Below, piece after piece: positions 11,721 to 21,819 of a DNA stretch of 64,000 bases (position 1 is its first letter; every line of letters starts with the position of its first letter). The notes beneath the pieces were generated by a model, which worked only from the letters and a program-made list of their open reading frames with translations, did not search any database and was not told where the DNA came from. Origin of the DNA: Phellopilus nigrolimitatus (lineage: Eukaryota > Basidiomycota > Agaricomycetes > Hymenochaetales > Hymenochaetaceae); contig JAJOHG010000034.1 in the NCBI GenBank assembly GCA_021029095.1, positions 1 through 64,000 of the forward strand. The letters run 5' to 3'. The position numbers were made by a program, and so were the translations under genes.

Positions 11721-12356
11721 TTACTCCCTTGCACCTTTTTTATTGAATCTCAGCATGCCCATGACCAACCCATCTCTCCCCTCCGCCATTTTGACAACCT
11801 CTTCGAGCGCACCCCAAGCACTATCGTCAATGTTTTGTTGTGCCATCTTCTTCCTTTCTTTATTTGCTTCACGTGAGCCTTCCCGTTGAACTCTTATTTT
11901 GTAGACTTCCGAATCTGGAGGCAGCTGAGGATTCCACGTGCCGCTTGGATAGAGATAGCGCTTCATCGACCAGCCGTAGTTAGATCTTTGCAGAAAAGAC
12001 AGGCGATATATGAGACGGTGAGCAAGACCGCGCGAAAGTGACGAGTTGTGAAGAAATGCAAGAGTGTTGTTTACTTTCGCACGAGTAAAACGAATGAGCT
12101 TGTGCTAAGTGACGACCTTCTGCCAATACTCACTTCGTTCATCAAACTCCCCCAGCCATATCCTTATCTTCTCCTTTTCAATGGGGTCTATTTCACGAGC
12201 CTGTATACGTTTCATTGATTGTGCCGCCGCTTCGAATGACGGTCTGTATAAACGTCTGAGGCCTCTCGTCGCCGGACCGTGATGTAGAACCGACGCGGAT
12301 GTCCCCCGAAGAAAGAGCCTATACAGTGATGTGAACTCTGGTGGCAGGGTAATCAT
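11721..12356 (-). CDS. LYR-motif-like small protein, probably mitochondrial
   Basis: Exon 1 (ATG ending at 12356) starts MITLPPEFTSLYRLFLRGTS with an L-Y-R tripeptide near the N-terminus, followed by RGLRRLYRPSFEAAAQSMKR, a pattern of LYR-type mitochondrial assembly factors. A GTGAGT donor and a GAAAG acceptor join ...LGEFDER to INNTLAFLHNSSLSRGLAHR, LIYRLSFLQRSNYGWSMKRY and then a charged C-terminal helix ending RFNKKGARE. The total is about 170 residues. LYR proteins bind the acyl carrier protein and help to assemble respiratory complexes, Fe-S proteins or the mitoribosome. Which of these applies is not visible here. I suspect a fungal DUF1763-type protein but cannot confirm it. Gene structure is well supported by continuous frame across the intron. 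Confidence 0.66.
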
Positions 12357-12850
12357 TGTTGCTCAGTTCAGAGCCAGAATGTAGCCAACGAGAAGAATGC
12401 ACAGCGTTCGCAAGAGTGGACGACAAGGTCGTGATGCAGCTGCAGACAAAGAAGTCACGGTGACGTGACGTTGAACTTATTGTCCAAAAATGGACCGGTT
12501 GCGCAGCCACAGCCGTTCCTCCGTTTTTGATAAAGATAAACGAGTAATTTCTGTCTAGACCTATCGTTCTAGTGAAAAGCGCAAGTGGAAGAGACTAAGA
12601 AAAAAAAATCTTGAACAAAGAAAAATCAGCTTTGTTGTCCACAATGTCGGCGAACGGATGTTAAGCTTTGTTTGCATCGGCTACATGTAAGTATGTGGCT
12701 GCAAGGTGGCTTCGGGTTTACATATAATCATTTCTCGCCTTCCTTCTCCTCATCAACCTTCCCTCTATCGCACCCTACTATATATTCTTAATCCCTGTTT
12801 AATTACTCCCTCGCGCTAACGGACTCCATAGAACTAAAACATTCAACACC
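12357..12850. other. Divergent intergenic region with TATA-like and CT-rich promoter for the + gene
   Basis: The stretch separates the LYR-like gene (-) from the ORF starting at 12851 (+). A TATATATT element near 12780 and a pyrimidine-rich run precede the ATG, whose context AACACCATGC is favourable. Confidence 0.45.
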
Positions 12851-13786
12851 ATGCGATTCAAGCTCTCTCTTTTCAGTCCCCCGACGCATGCCGAACTACC
12901 TGACACCCCGACGTCGCTAAGACACACATGCACTTTCCGTTCTAGCTTATGTATCCGATTCCGCATACTCGTCCAGCGCTGGAGCAGGAACAAGACGGCT
13001 TTTCAAGGCGCGCAGGACGCGCCCATTGTCCCGCCGTCCAAGTCTCCGGACAACGAACTTAGGCGCTGCGATTCTCGCCACGCACGACGTATTTCTAACA
13101 CTGGCTCCAAAATCGCTTCTATCCGAGCAAATGCTGACAATGGAACAGACATGATGGCGATGAGCACGGTAGAGTCGCTGGCCGGGTCCGCAGCGATAGC
13201 GTTTACAAACCTTGTATTGCCGACGCCCTCGCCTCCAATCGTGATCGCGTCCGTATTCTGGACAGCCGAGGCGCGCACATTCATCGTACGTGTCGAGTCG
13301 GAGTTCACGGTCGCATGCACGGTCGTGCACCCCGTCCGACGATTGCGCTTCTTCCGCCTTCTCCTCTCTTGGATCCACGCCCGCCTGGCTCGCATTGGTA
13401 CAAGCGTTCGCACTGAAAAGAGCAAGAACAAGCCTGCCAATACTGAAATAGAGTTGGACGATTTCAGCGATGTCAGGGGTCTCGTTGCAAGGCCTCCATT
13501 GCAGGAGGATTTACGGCAGGAGCATCAACCGAAACCCCAGCAAGAACATCAGGAGGAAACCCGGCAGAAACAGCAGCGCTCTTCAAAGCGAAATTCAGGG
13601 TGGATAGGCGTGTTTGCTGGTGGAGAGTCCGAGAACGGCAAGGCGAGTCCAAGCTTCGCTATAGACGGTACGAACGACAGACTCGTCGTGCCGGAGATGG
13701 ATATCGGCGTCGCGTACTTTGCGAGGCATGAGGAAGAGGATGACGAGATTTCCTCTTTGAAAAGCTTTTGCTTGACAATTGATTAG
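12851..13786 (+). CDS. Hypothetical intronless protein, Gln-rich C-terminal part
   Basis: A single uninterrupted frame of 311 codons has a good promoter and start context. No family is recognised. The N-terminus is basic and Ser/Thr-rich. A mildly hydrophobic segment (AAIAFTNLVLPTPSPPIVIA, about residues 115-134) could be a membrane anchor. A basic amphipathic stretch (RRLRFFRLLLSWIHARLARI) follows, then a glutamine-rich run (QEDLRQEHQPKPQQEHQEET) and an acidic end (RHEEEDDEISSLKS). Antisense ORFs of over 140 codons also exist in the first 600 bases. I prefer the + frame because of its length, promoter and start. Composition suggests a fast-evolving, lineage-specific protein. Confidence 0.5.
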   Translation: MRFKLSLFSPPTHAELPDTPTSLRHTCTFRSSLCIRFRILVQRWSRNKTAFQGAQDAPIVPPSKSPDNELRRCDSRHARRISNTGSKIASIRANADNGTDMMAMSTVESLAGSAAIAFTNLVLPTPSPPIVIASVFWTAEARTFIVRVESEFTVACTVVHPVRRLRFFRLLLSWIHARLARIGTSVRTEKSKNKPANTEIELDDFSDVRGLVARPPLQEDLRQEHQPKPQQEHQEETRQKQQRSSKRNSGWIGVFAGGESENGKASPSFAIDGTNDRLVVPEMDIGVAYFARHEEEDDEISSLKSFCLTID

Positions 13787-13975
13787 TAGGTTGATGTTCG
13801 GATAATTGCTATCCTGTCGTATTCACACGCGCTTACCTCCAATTATGCCTTCTGTGTTTTCTGTCCCATGTCTCGCAATATGCAATACGCAAAAATCCAT
13901 GTACTTCCTTGAAAAAAAAGCAAATCTATGATAACAAGACAATTAGTGAAGCAAAGACGATAGCAAAACACAAAG

Positions 13976-15359
13976 CTAAGATTGTAACATATACACCCCC
14001 ACACCCTTTCCTCCTTGATACAACGTGACATGGCCCTGGGCAACGCGATCGACGAGCTCCGGCCCTGTCTGACTGGCTTCCAGATCCGACGTCTTTACTA
14101 TTGCTCTCTGTGCGACACAATCTAAGGAACTGACATAAAGAGAGAAACTTAAGAAATTAACTGACCAAAGCAAACAAAGTCCCCCGATACACGTGGTTGA
14201 AGAATTCTTTGAAGTCGGGATGCTGTTTCCCGACACCTATGGCACTCACGAGACGCACAGCGGCCTTCTTGACAAACTGCAAACACAAGGTCAGAGCAGC
14301 CGGTATGTTAGCTTGAGGAGGGGCTTACCAGTTTGTTCTGTGCTTCGAAATCCGAGATAGCTTCCGCCTCATTTTCTACAGGCGTGTCAAATACATCACC
14401 AACCGCGGCCGAAACTGGCACCGGCATTTTAGACTTCCCTTTCGCAGGTGGTAGCGGAGGGACCTTGAAGATGGGTGCATCATTCTTTAGGCCAACGCGG
14501 GTGTTCTTGCCGAGACCGGCCAGATCCATGTCCTTCTTCTGTTTCTTGGTCGGCTCTCCTTCATCCGCATCGCCCTTCTCTTTTTCTTTCCCCTTGACTT
14601 TCGAACTGAGCGAACGCTTCATGCCCAACCCGATACGCGCAATACCAGCATTTATCGGAGGCTTTCTCGGAGTAGGATCATCCGGTCGTGGTGGACGAAG
14701 CTTGGCGACAGGTTTGGGGAGCGGGGCAGGAGGCGGAGCAGGAACGACACGCGCAACGCAAAGTTGCATGACCGATGAAGATGGGTGCGGCCGCCCGTAC
14801 ACGACAATGTCGCTTGGATTTGAGGAGGATGTGCTTGCGTCTCCGAGGCGAATGCGGAGACCCGTATCTGTACATCCTTTGGATGGGGACACGGGCGCTG
14901 CACAGAGGTTGTGCGCGAACAGCTGGTGGGTGAGGATACAACGAGGATGGACGTGACTTTCGATTGTCAATAAGCACGTCTCCAAGGACAGAAGAAAGAA
15001 GCTTACAGGCTTACTCCTCCACTAAGATCACAATAGATGTCTTCCATATTTACGACTCCGGCGAAGCTCAGACTCGGCCGTCCACGCATGCTCTCGAGAG
15101 CGAGAGGTAGGGGCGTCCCAAGTAGCGTGCGGCACGCTTGTGGATCGTTGACTGGTATATTGATGATAAACGTGAGTCCATCGAGGAGAAGATGGGAGTC
15201 AGGCAGCGAAAGGGCGCCGCGATAGAGCAGGCGCGGGGCGACGTTTTGCGGTGTTGAACTTGGTTCAGAGGTCAAGGTAGGATCGCGAGGCAGTGTTGAA
15301 TTGATGACTTTGAGAATAGAAGCAGTAGCAACTTCCGACTCGACCTTTGTCGCCGACAT
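13976..15359 (-). CDS. Sld7-like protein (tentative replication-initiation factor)
   Basis: Several exons join in frame. Exon 1 (ATG ending at 15359) has RLLYRGALSLPDSHLLLDGL and ends ...DIYCDLSGG. The middle exon is low-complexity: a proline/lysine-rich linker (VPAPPPAPLPKPVAKLRPPR) and a likely nuclear signal (KGKEKEKGDADEGEPTKKQK). After a short intron the C-terminal domain reads FVKKAAVRLVSAIGVGKQHP and DFKEFFNHVYRGTLFAL, then a last exon ending GKGVGVYMLQS. This C-terminal helical signature (KK...R....GI.K.HP.F.E.F...YRG) resembles the C-terminal domain of fungal Sld7, the partner of Sld3 that helps to load Cdc45 at origins. The assignment rests on memory of that pattern, so the family is likely but not certain. 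It is divergent from BTB copy B2. Confidence 0.55.
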
Positions 15360-15807
15360 TTATGTAACGAACGCGCCCTCACTCACTCGATGAGCGTGCA
15401 GGATGAGCTGAACAGCCCCGACGCGTCGACAGACGACGCGCTCCAAAAGTAGCAAGTGCTCGTACGTACGTACTATTACGCAATGGCTTATTTCAAGCGG
15501 CGCTCAGAATGCAGCCACAAGCTCTTTGCAAGCGAATCAGCAAGTTTTAATCACAACATCTTTTTAACTATTGCGCGGTCGTACGAGAAAGTGTCTTTGA
15601 ACTATCTTGCTTGAATTTGACCTTGATTCCTACTAGTACACGTTCTCGGCGTGGCTTGATCATACATTACATGTATATAATTATTATAATACATGCACAT
15701 GCCGCCGGGATGGCAGTGCTACACGTTGTTGTATCGTGCCCATCGTATAATTGAATAAGAAAGCCCAGGATAAGTCCCTATCGCTATCCACTTCTCGTCG
15801 ATCCGCC
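15360..15807. other. Divergent intergenic region between the Sld7-like gene and BTB copy B2
   Basis: AT-rich, with a run of TA-rich sequence (ATGTATATAATTATTATAATACATG, 15671-15695) that could serve as the core promoter of B2. No other feature is seen. Confidence 0.4.
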
Positions 15808-16688
15808 ATGACTATAAGCGACTCTGCCTCTGCCGCCTCTCCGATGACCAGCTCCTCACAAAAACACCCAGAGTTTTCTTTTAGCTCTGGTCTTGTCACT
15901 TTTCTTGTACGCACTATCCAACGGACGTCTCCCAGAAACGTCCTCGCTGAAACCACTGATTATTTACCTAGGTGGAGAGCACGACATTCACGGTGCACAG
16001 ATACTATTTTTTGCGCGACTCGGATTTTTTCCGCGACATGTTCATGCTGCCCCCTGCTCCAGGGAAACCTTCTGAAGGGGAGTCAGAGGAGAGTCCCATC
16101 GTTATCCCGGACCTACTGTGCGTCGATTTCGAGAGATTTCTATGAGTTTTGTATCCAAAGTGCGCGCTGCTTTTTAAATAATCATCACTGCTCATAACCG
16201 AATTTGTATAAAGGAGGATAGGATACGAAGACTTAATTTCATCCGACGAATGGGCTTCGGTCCTCTCTGTGGCGGACAAATTTCAATTCGAGGACGTCCG
16301 AAAACTAGCCATCGCTAGACTGTCAAAGTGCACCCTGCCCGTGGATATGATTATACTCGGTCACCAATACGGTATCCGTGAATTTCTCGTCACTGGATTC
16401 ACAGAAATCGGCAAGCGGGACCACGCGTTGAAAGCAGACGAGATCAGACGCCTTGATATTGAGGACATCGCGCTTATTATCAGCAAACGAGAGCAGACAG
16501 AGTATTTACGCCAGCGTCTGCGAAGCCAGGCTTCGGGTTTAGTAAAAGGAAACACTCACACTACTGTGGGATCATTACTAACCGCTCTTGATGTTGAACA
16601 ATATTTCAGTTCTCGCCTTCCTCCCATTGAAAAGACTAGTCGTCCTTCCTTTGATCCTCCATCCTTTATGACTATCCCCTATGACTGA
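15808..16688 (+). pseudogene. BTB/POZ gene with a premature in-frame TGA (copy B2)
   Basis: Three exons follow the same plan as B1. Exon 1 (ATG 15808) ends EFSFSSGLVTFL at a GTACGC donor. Exon 2 starts VESTTFTVHRYYFLRDSDFF and continues to VDFERFL. There the frame meets TGA at 16143-16145 and then resumes VLYPK, exactly where the other copies have an uninterrupted FERFL..LYP. Splicing at GTGCGC (phase 2) and after TATAAAG leads to RIGYEDLISSDEWASVLSVA, GHQYGIREFLVTGFTEIGKR and a complete C-terminus ending FMTIPYD. Apart from this one codon the gene looks intact, so the nonsense change is recent, an assembly error, or is bypassed. Its closest paralogue in the window is B1. Confidence 0.75.
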
Positions 16689-16967
16689 TTTTTGTCCCCC
16701 ACTTCGCATCATATTTAAAGCTTTCCTTCTGGCAACACGGTCTAATACATGTACGTACGTACAACCCATCTGTGTATTAGCTTTCGAAGTCCTGTATCTA
16801 TTCTGATATATGGGGTATGAACACCCGTGCGCGCTTTGTCGAATCACATTATCTAATTATCATGCTCAGAGAACTTAGTCACGTAGCTTGTGCTTGGATA
16901 CTCTACATACGAAATCCCGACTACAAAAGAGGTACATAGTCCTTCGCCTAGTATACAGATAAAGGCA

Positions 16968-17944
16968 CTATGTAAATAACTTCTCCATCTCAGTCCAGGC
17001 TATCCCCTTCATAGACATCTCTCGCGCCCGCGAGATCTTGATGACGTCCTCCATTCCCAGCTCCATCCCCTCCTCCAGCGATAACGGCTCTTCGCGATTA
17101 CAGAAAACCAGATAGCCAGGCAGGGACCACTCGGGCACGCTATATTTGCGGCCAAGACGGATGCGGTCGACGACAGTAAAAAGCTCGTACAAATGATCGC
17201 TCGCTGCCTTGCGAATCGAGACAAACTTGAGCTTCGCCGAGATTATGAGGGTGGTGAGCCATTCACTGGTCGTGTAATCGAACCGTGAGTCGTACGCCCT
17301 GGTAGTCGTGTCATCTTTCGCCTAATGTCTTAAGCGAGCAAAACTTCACTCACAGAGGGTAAATTACTGTTAGTAGCAGCTCAAATTCCGACTTCGCAAC
17401 GTCTAGAACGATGGGGTTCCGTCGCGATCCATGCGCGAGCTCTTGAGCACCTGATTCCTCTTGTATTTCTCGTTTGAAAAAATCGGAGTGCGATTTCAAG
17501 ACCGATTTGTGCACGTCATAAAGTGTCCTTTCGACCTTTGGAACACATCTCTTAGTCTTTGTATTCGACCGCAGTGTGTCTGAACTGACAACTAACCAGG
17601 ATCACGACACTCCCATCTTCAAGCCAGAATCGATCGCTTTTTTGATTGGGGCCAGGACATGCTGGAAAGGCCACGGAGAACAAGGAGTCTTTCGAACTCG
17701 TGCGTATGTGCTTGGGAGGAACATCGAAGTCGAGCACCGCCAATGGGGAAGTAGCATCCAGCTCGTCATCACTAGTAAGTTGTGGCGAGGGAGGAGTTGA
17801 CCAGGTCCGACTAGTCAGGTCGTCGCATTCGGCTTCGAGGTAGGGAGTTGAGGGACGCTCGTGGAGGTCGATTTGTGTAGGTGAGGAAAGGTTCAGCCAA
17901 CCGTTTCGAAACGGAGGACTCGCTTTAGATTTCTTCCTAGCCAT
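16968..17944 (-). CDS. Divergent BTB/POZ domain protein (copy B3)
   Basis: Exon 1 (ATG ending at 17944) encodes a long Ser/Pro/Asp-rich leader (MARKKSKASPPFRNGWLNLS...) and then the strand RFWLEDGSVVILV, which aligns with YF.F.DG.VTFL of the other copies. A GTTAGT donor and a CCAAAG acceptor lead to VERTLYDVHKSVLKSHSDFF, the BTB core, then RRNPIVLDVAKSEFELLLTV and IYPL. After a second intron it continues YTTSEWLTTLIISAKLKFVS and RIRLGRKYSVPEWSLPGYLV, ending MEKLFT. Intron positions match the other BTB genes although the sequence is the most diverged. This points to an old member of the family rather than a product of the recent array. No lesion is seen. Confidence 0.75.
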
Positions 17945-17984
17945 CGCAGATGTGCACCGGGTTCAGAGCCTGATGGAAGCAAGA

Positions 17985-18185
17985 GTGCGAGATATTGAAG
18001 TTCATGTACGCGGGCTGTTCGAGTCTTGATGCGCAGCACTACGTGAATTCCCGGGAAATGAATAGGTACTCGAGGGACCAAAAGACGTGCAAGTAACTCC
18101 AGCATGATAACAAAATACCAGATGTGGTAGAGCGGTCGTAAGAAGAACTTCCAAACCCTAATATCCAAGAACACAAGAACAGCCG
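17985..18185. repeat. Array module A, first copy
   Basis: Part of a recurring intergenic module whose most constant words are CTCGAGG, TCAGCATGATAACA or CCAGCATGATAACA, ACTCCAGAT and TTCCAAACC. Related copies lie at 18485-18680, 23195-23400, 25345-25550 and 27170-27440. Here it stands next to a BTB 3' relic rather than before a gene. Confidence 0.75.
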
Positions 18186-18240
18186 AGGTCGCGAATACGG
18201 GCCGTCTTTATACAGGTCGTACCGTATACAGGGTTAAGCC

Positions 18241-18300
18241 CTACTTTTTTCGCGTCCCGCTTGCCACCCGGGCTCGACAAAACGGAAGACCCGTAGGAGT
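18241..18300 (+). pseudogene. Relic of a BTB gene 3' end (copy B4)
   Basis: The + strand reads TTTTTTCGCGTCCCGCTTGC and then GGGCTCGACAAAACGGAAGA, closely matching the last coding bases of copy B9 (near 29965-30006, coding FFESRLPLGLDETEDP). The matching 3' flank also follows (GTAAGAATAGA...CTCTGCATGTAT at 18349-18390, compared with 30060-30100). The rest of the gene body is gone. A B9-type copy therefore once ended here. Confidence 0.6.
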
Positions 18301-18484
18301 CCCCGGAAGGAATGTCATATCCTTTTCGACGGAAGTGCAAACACAATATGTAAGAATAGATAAATCTGTTATTTTTCTCTGCATGTATATAAATATGCTG
18401 AACGTACCAGCCGTGTATGAGAGAATAGGTCTGCATTGTGTTCCATAAAGGACGGTCTGTCAAAGTCTCTCTCTTTGGAACAGG

Positions 18485-18680
18485 CGCTCGAGGTACCGAA
18501 AGAGTGCAAGTGACTTCAGCATGATAACAAAACTCCAGATATGGTAGAACGGTCGTTAAGAGAACTTCCAAACCATAATATCTACGATCACAAGAACGGC
18601 ACATGTCGGTCAGCAGTTGTCAGAGTAAGATCATAAACCAGGATAGACCACCCAGAAGCAGCAGCTTATCTTGGATGCCC
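18485..18680. repeat. Array module A, copy preceding B5
   Basis: Copy of the recurring module, complete through CACATGTCGGTCAGCAG to GCAGCAGCTTATC. It is followed directly by the shared promoter of B5, the same order as at 25.3-25.9 and 27.2-27.7 kb. Confidence 0.75.
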
Positions 18681-18695
18681 ACCTGATTACTAGAG

Positions 18696-18976
18696 TCGAT
18701 TGAACGTGTTCGCGTTGCCCGAGGTCAAAGAAAGAAATGTGTGATGATCGAAGTCATCGCGTGCCGCGTGCCGCGTTATTTGCTGATGTTTTGACTTATG
18801 ATCTACGCGCTTATTGGTCCGGCTGTAGTCCGAGGCACCGTGGTAGAAGCATGATAGTCTACTTATATACCTCACCTCGGCGAGCCTTCATCACAACTTC
18901 GCTCAGCATTCGACAATCGCTGACAACATAGTCCATTCGTACCAATATCTCATATACTTCTTCGTTTATAACAGAA
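18696..18976 (+). promoter_or_regulatory. Shared promoter module of B5
   Basis: A roughly 280-base upstream region is repeated before B5, B6, B7 and B8. Constant words are GAGGTCAAAGAAAGAAAT, GATGATCGAAGTCATCGCGT (variants), CGCGTTATTTGCTGATGTTT, GAGGCACCGTG, and CTTATACCTCACC followed by GGCGAGCC. CTTATACC lies about 110 bases before the ATG in this copy and may be a TATA variant. Strong conservation between copies can reflect recent duplication as well as function. Confidence 0.65.
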
Positions 18977-19836
18977 ATGAGCTCGTTGGGCACACCCTCC
19001 GAACTATCTTGCAACGAGAGATTTTCCATTTGCTCACTAGACGATAGCATCAACTCCAAAATATACGCGTACAGACACAAATACTTTGATTTCAAAGATG
19101 GGAACGTCACATTCCTGGTAAGCAGTGTGTGCTTTGAGTAATCGGACGAATAATCTCATTTCAATTAAGGTGGAGAACACACTTTTCACAATCCATCAAT
19201 ACTTTCTCGAGCGGGACTCCTCGACCATGCGTTCTATGTTCGCCAGAGCCCACCTTTCTGGCATTGTTAGAGGGACCAAAGAAAACCCTATAAAGCTGTG
19301 TGGCGTGACTAGCCTAGGATTCGAGAGGTTTCTGAAAATCCTCTATCCTCCGTACGTCTACGGTCAAAACTTTATGGAGGTTCCTATATCTTATTTTCCG
19401 ATATGAAAGGAAATTCGGAGAAGACAGTCTCACGTGCTCATACGAGTGGGAGTCTGCTCTACGAATTGCGGACCAGTACGAATTCGCAAACATCAGGAAA
19501 CTTGCCATCCTGAAACTGCTGGCCGATGCGCCTTGCTCTGAGAGACTTGATATCGGACAACGATACAACGTCAGACTTCTCGTCCTCACAGGGTTCCGAG
19601 ATATCTGCAACCGCGAGGCGTCTTTGAAACTAGAGGAGGTACAATTGCTCAACGCAGAGGATATTACGTTGATTATGCGATGCCGAGAGGACCTCTTAAA
19701 AAGTGGTAGAAGCTCCCGGGCTTCCATGAGCGATCACGCTACAGAATTATATTTCGCGTCTCGCTTGCCTCCCATTGAACCTGAGGAGAGCCCACCGGTC
19801 CCGGCACCGTCCGGATGGGGGTCGGACTCGAATTAG
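18977..19836 (+). CDS. BTB/POZ domain protein (copy B5)
   Basis: First complete member of the recent tandem array. Exon 1 (ATG 18977) has a variable Ser-rich leader ending HKYFDFKDGNVTFL. Exon 2 starts VENTLFTIHQYFLERDSSTM and continues to FERFLKILYPP. Exon 3 starts KFGEDSLTCSYEWESALRIA and includes GQRYNVRLLVLTGFRDICNR, EVQLLNAEDITLIMRCREDL and the shared end YFASRLPPIEPEE. It stops TAG at 19836. Introns are 52 and 61 bases long, phases 0 and 2. The family plan is an N-terminal BTB fold followed by a helical BACK-like region. The protein is expected to self-associate and may act as a CUL3 adaptor, but no substrate-binding domain is attached. All splice sites and the frame are intact. Confidence 0.83.
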
Positions 19837-20059
19837 AGTACCTATATGCGTGCAAGATACTGCATACGATGTTGTCCTTTCGCCGTTTCTTGAATGCAGC
19901 TTATCCAAAACCTGGACAGACTTATCAGCCTTGTGCACTTAAAGAAAGACTTTCTGGAAAAATAGTACCGAAAGTGATGCGGTTAGTCCGAAATCCTTTT
20001 GTATACAAAGTCAGCAAACTTCCATCGTGTTGTATCTTTCCATTTTAAGTGCAAACGTT

Positions 20060-20280
20060 GTGAGATAGAATTTGTCTATGATAGTGTTTATACATGTACA
20101 TGTGACTATCGGTCGCGTTATTTGCTGTTGTTTTGGCTCGGGATCCGCGCGCTTGTTTGGAAATCCGCATGTAACGACACCGACCCTCGACAGGCGTGAT
20201 AAGGAGCATTATTATATAATTTTGTGTTGGGTGCTGCCTCGAACGGCCTCCACGCGCACATTCAAATACACTGCTAATAG
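20060..20280 (+). promoter_or_regulatory. Orphan copy of the B9 promoter
   Basis: This stretch matches the upstream region of B9 (28870-29090): GATAGTGTTT, GGTCGCGTTATTTGCTG, GGGATCCGCGCGC, CGACAGGCGTGA, ATTATATAATTT and GGGTGCTGCCTCGAACGGCC. ATTATATAAT is a plausible TATA element. No BTB gene follows. The next gene-like sequence is the opposite-strand relic ending at 20577. The gene this promoter served has been lost or replaced. Confidence 0.7.
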
Positions 20281-20576
20281 TAGAAGTAATTGTTATACGT
20301 GCTCACTCGCGGTTTACATAATAGGGAGAAGCACTTCGGAACACGTGCTTTTGGAAAACCGGCCCTGATGTTAATCTTTTTGAGAAGTGTACTTGATTTT
20401 TATAGAGAAAAAAAAAAGACACCAGTATTTCTATTGGCATTTATTTCGAATCAGTGCCAATTGCAATGTGATTAGCCATCTCATTCAAGGCATCGTTTAC
20501 CACTTTTATCCATTGCTTTAGACATTTAAGCAAAACAATTTATTATTATACATGTATTCATTGTACAGAGGCAAGC

Positions 20577-21630
20577 TTAACGACGCTGCAAGTCCATCAT
20601 TACGGTTCTGAGAAGCGGATAATACGAACCTGCCAGACCGCAAATGACGGCATACTGGCGAGCTCGTACCATTCCCCTCCTCTCTTTTTCCTCATCCTCG
20701 CCGTCCTCCTCTTCGTCCAGCCGTTCCGTGAAACCTGCCTCAAGTATCTTGCGCCTGTATTCCATGCACAACTCCCTCTCGCAGTCGAGCGTGCCTTTGA
20801 GCGCGGAGATATGTTTCTGAGCACGTGCATGCTTCTGCTGGAGTGCCTCGATCTCGTCCACCGGGTGGCTCGGTGGGTGCGAGAACGATGGGTCGCGTGT
20901 GTTGCACAGGGATTCGGGACCGAACGCGTCAGGCGGGAAGAGCGCGGATGCGTTGTGCGGGTGGATGTTTGTCCACATGTCCGCCGTGCCCGGTCAAAAG
21001 AGGACGTTTCCATCCTCCGGCATGCGTAGCATTTGCGCGTCCGCGTGTGAGCCGGGCATGGAGGAGGCCAAAAGCAAAGCAAATGGCGGTTTGCGCGCGA
21101 GAGCTCGTCCTTATACGTACCGACCCAATTGTTGGACGTCGGATTTGTCGCGCGAGGGCGGTAGCGTGCTTGTGGTGGCGCGTGACATCGGTCTCGTGCT
21201 TGATCTTGGTCTCCTCTTTTGAGGACCTGAGCCGCTCGACCTCGTTCTTGTACGAGTCGTTAAACTCGTGTGACCCGGAGAGAAACCTGCTAGGCCGTTT
21301 TGTCTTTGCCTACCTGTGCCACAGGCTGGGTGTCAAAAAGCTGAGAGCGCATCTCTTGAAGGGAGACTTCGAGGTTCCAGTACTAATCCTTGAATTTGTC
21401 TGAGGTCCGTGCAAGAACGCTGTGAGAGTATCGCGATGGAAATCAAGTACGCACCAGCGCTCTGCTCCTGGGTCTGCAACGCGGTCTGAAGATCTTTGAC
21501 ACCATCCTCGAGATCGTCCTTCTCCCCCTTCCTGAATTGCTTTGTCGCGTCTTCCAAGCAGATTCTGCAGTCTCCGTACTTTACCTAACAACTGCTTCTG
21601 ACTAAAAGCGAATTTCTGCTAAGCAGAGTG
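20577..21630 (-). pseudogene. Decayed coiled-coil protein gene, 3' part
   Basis: The last 133 codons (20577-20978) are open and read MWTNIHPHNASALFPPDAFG, then a coiled-coil stretch (EIEALQQKHARAQKHISALK; CERELCMEYRRKILEAGF), an acidic run (DEEEDGEDEEKERR) and end MMDLQRR. Upstream, in the same frame, MPGSHADAQMLRMPEDGNVL runs into a TGA that falls where a Phe-Asp would fit. Further upstream are more coiled-coil pieces in shifting frames (NDSYKNEVERLRSSKEETKI near 21200; LEDATKQFRKGEKDDLEDGV near 21500). Some breaks may be introns, but the in-frame TGA and lack of a clean exon chain suggest decay. No family is recognised. Confidence 0.45.
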
Positions 21631-21819
21631 AGTCGGGTTTTGCGAAGGTAATTTTTACTTGGACTAGCCGACGTCGTTCGCGCGATGCGCCGCGCTTCTT
21701 GCGCGCCGTGACTGTGTAACTGAGAGAGTAGAGGGGCCATGCGAGAGTTGATCCTGAGGGAGGTCAGATAGAGGCAGCGAGGGTGATGGCTGTTGGTCGT
21801 TTGTCTGTTGACGCGTTAC

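Noticed and set aside
13003..13440. Minus-strand ORFs of 143 and 145 codons opposite the 12.85-13.79 kb gene
   Set aside because: Arg/Ala-rich composition typical of antisense reading; the + frame is longer and has a promoter and good start.
14333..14956. Plus-strand ORF of 207 codons
   Set aside because: Antisense shadow of the low-complexity exon of the Sld7-like gene.
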